NCBI GenBank assembly: GCA_013349595.1
Contig: DUZI01000066.1
Location: 1 to 8,473 of the forward strand
Reading direction: 5' to 3'
Source of the DNA: Nitrospirota bacterium
GTDB taxonomy: Bacteria > Nitrospirota > Thermodesulfovibrionia > Thermodesulfovibrionales > Dissulfurispiraceae
Length of the DNA: 8,473 bases
Within the stretch, counting starts at the first letter, position 1. The number at the start of each line of letters is the position of its first letter. This document shows, piece by piece, positions 7,536 to 8,473 of this stretch. The translations under genes were made by a program, and so were the position numbers. The notes beneath the pieces are model-generated. The model ran no database searches and was not told the origin of the DNA. It saw only the letters and a list, made by a program, of their open reading frames with translations.

Positions 7536-7732
7536 AGCCCAAAAATAGCGATAAGCAGGGCTGTTTCGGAATTTTTATAATCGACGAATTCATTTTAATT
7601 TTGCTTTATTCTTTATAATACAATGCCTTTTGCTAAAGTTTTTCAAGATTTCTTTTATAAGGTGTCGTATAAAAATTCCTCACCAACCCTTCCTACTTGA
7701 TTTTATTAAGTTCTCAGTTCTATCGCTGATTT
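7536..7732. repeat. Dispersed MITE-like repeat, copy 2
   Basis: Same element and orientation as copy 1, about 197 bp, filling the gap between the SprA-like gene and the mreB promoter. This copy keeps the best inverted-repeat arms: GGAATTTTTATAATCGAC on the left (from 7568) against GTCGTATAAAAATTCC on the right (7664-7679), so a minus-strand transcript could form a stem of about 16 pairs with one 2-nt bulge. The outer ends also mirror each other (AATAGCGATA against AATCAGCGATA). The centre differs from copies 1 and 3 (ATGCCTTTTGCTAAAG instead of ATGCCTTATGACAAAG). Confidence 0.85.
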
Positions 7733-7796
7733 AGGTAAAAAGCATAGCCCCATTAAACAAAAACTGTGGAATTACATTTTAGAAGTTAATAAAAAA

Positions 7797-8312
7797 TTAT
7801 GCGTAGATTGAAAAGGTGCTTTCGTCGGATTTTTTATTGATAAAATCATGAAAAATCTTTCTTGATTTTTCGAAATTTTCTATATGAATTGCCTTAGCAG
7901 CTACTACAAAATCTTGAAAAGAAGGACCTGCAGGTGATAGTGCAGATCTTTTTACTGCTTGCATCTTTTCAATAACCTTATCGTAAGAACCGGTAACCGT
8001 TAAGTCTATCGAAACTCCACCTGCTACTACATATATTGAGCCATCAGGACCTCTTCTGTATTCATAAGTAGCTGCACCAGAATGTCCACCACCTGTCACC
8101 ATATGAGACATTTCATGATTGTAAACAGTCCTTTCCACACTTTCAAGCATTTCTATCATTGCATCATCAGAGGTCTGATTTTTAATCATACCTGAACGAA
8201 GTGTCCCTTGTCCCCCAGAAACTTGTAAATACTGTTGAGACAAAAGTGGTAAGTGTTGCTTAGAAAGCAAAGGTAAATATTGTTGAGACAGCAGATTTGC
8301 CTGAATTTTCAT
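7797..8312 (-). CDS. SprA-related putative zinc metalloprotease
   Basis: Small protein of the SprA-related family (putative metalloproteases); its substrate and cellular role are unknown to me. With the ATG start it has 171 residues. Landmarks: SVERTVYNHEMSHM with the HExxH zinc motif (HEMSH, 66-70), a glycine-rich GGGHSGAATYEYRRGPDGSIY segment, GGVSID, an EKMQAVKRSALSPAGPSFQDFVVAAKA helix region, and a charged tail. The N-terminus carries three octapeptide repeats, LLSQQYLP, LLSKQHLP, LLSQQYLQ (residues 7-30), that look like a recent 24-nt expansion. A longer frame begins at a TTG at 8348, but that TTG is part of a -35 hexamer and the extra residues overlap the -10. I therefore prefer the ATG at 8312-8310, which has no Shine-Dalgarno site and may be leaderless. 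No convincing signal peptide. It reads toward the mreB operon, with repeat copy 2 between them. Confidence 0.82.
   Translation of the reverse strand: MKIQANLLSQQYLPLLSKQHLPLLSQQYLQVSGGQGTLRSGMIKNQTSDDAMIEMLESVERTVYNHEMSHMVTGGGHSGAATYEYRRGPDGSIYVVAGGVSIDLTVTGSYDKVIEKMQAVKRSALSPAGPSFQDFVVAAKAIHIENFEKSRKIFHDFINKKSDESTFSIYA
8223..8294 (-). repeat. Tandem 24-nt coding repeat (three octapeptides)
   Basis: Three in-frame units of 24 nt encode LLSQQYLP, LLSKQHLP and LLSQQYLQ near the N-terminus of the SprA-like protein. The nucleotide units are similar but not identical (for example TTGAGACA recurs in units one and three on the plus strand). A unit length divisible by three means gain or loss of units would leave the frame intact. 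Confidence 0.8.
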
Positions 8313-8319
8313 ACCGAAA

Positions 8320-8348
8320 ATTATAGCAAAAAATATTTTTTGTTTCAA
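8320..8348 (-). promoter_or_regulatory. Sigma70-type promoter of the SprA-like gene, near-leaderless
   Basis: On the minus strand TTGAAA (8348-8343) and TATAAT (8325-8320) are separated by exactly 17 nt. Only 7 nt (TTTCGGT) separate the -10 box from the ATG at 8312, so transcription should begin at or within a base or two of the start codon. The -35 is 16 nt from the first base of the GGCT end of repeat copy 3. Confidence 0.75.
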
Positions 8349-8360
8349 TAAAAACTTCTT

Positions 8361-8473
8361 AGCCTTAAAATAGCGCTTAGGAAGGGCTGTTTCAGGATTT
8401 TTATAATCGACAAATTTTATTTATAATTTTGATTTATACATTTAAAACAATGCCTTATGACAAAGCACTAGGA
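8361..8473. repeat. Dispersed MITE-like repeat, copy 3 (cut by window edge)
   Basis: The first 113 bases of the same element, in the same orientation as copies 1 and 2, running off the right end. It is closer to copy 1 (TAGCGCTTAGGAAGGGCTG and ATGCCTTATGACAAAGC are shared) than to copy 2. The right inverted-repeat arm lies outside the window. It sits directly upstream of the promoter of the SprA-like gene. Confidence 0.8.

Noticed and set aside
1840..8473. CRISPR array
   Set aside because: Copies are about 195 bp long, kilobases apart and enclose genes; there are no short regular repeats with spacers.

Overview
The window comes from an AT-rich, Gram-negative, probably rod-shaped bacterium. 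A complete MreB/MreC/MreD/PBP2/RodA set sits beside an outer-membrane beta-barrel protein with a signal peptide and a C-terminal phenylalanine. The low GC, the porin style and the SprA-like metalloprotease would fit a Nitrospirota lineage such as Thermodesulfovibrio. That placement is only an impression from protein style and was not tested.

Every supported gene is on the minus strand, so transcription runs from high to low coordinates. From right to left: (1) a small SprA-related HExxH protein (7797-8312), probably starting at an ATG that lies almost exactly at the predicted transcription start; (2) the elongasome operon mreB (7423-6392), mreC, mreD, mrdA (PBP2), rodA (ending at 2233), packed with overlaps of 1, 4 and 17 nt and one 5-nt gap; (3) a 462-residue porin-like protein (1609-221) with its own promoter, a leader of about 180 nt and a clear intrinsic terminator.

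The elongasome genes act together. MreB filaments organise the machinery under the membrane, MreC and MreD connect it to the periplasm, and RodA (glycan polymerase) with PBP2 (transpeptidase) synthesise side-wall peptidoglycan.

The most unusual feature is non-coding. A dispersed repeat of about 195 bp occurs three times in the same orientation (1840-2034, 7536-7732, and 8361 to the window edge). Its arms are imperfect inverted repeats, as in a MITE. Each copy lies directly upstream of one of the three transcription units, and in each case a -35-like hexamer follows 16-17 nt beyond the start of the repeat's terminal GGCT, with a -10-like hexamer 17-19 nt further on. The repeat may therefore carry or help build promoters, or it may be a shared cis-regulatory element linking the porin, the elongasome and the SprA-like gene. 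Copies 1 and 2 bracket the whole elongasome operon; copies 2 and 3 bracket the SprA-like gene.
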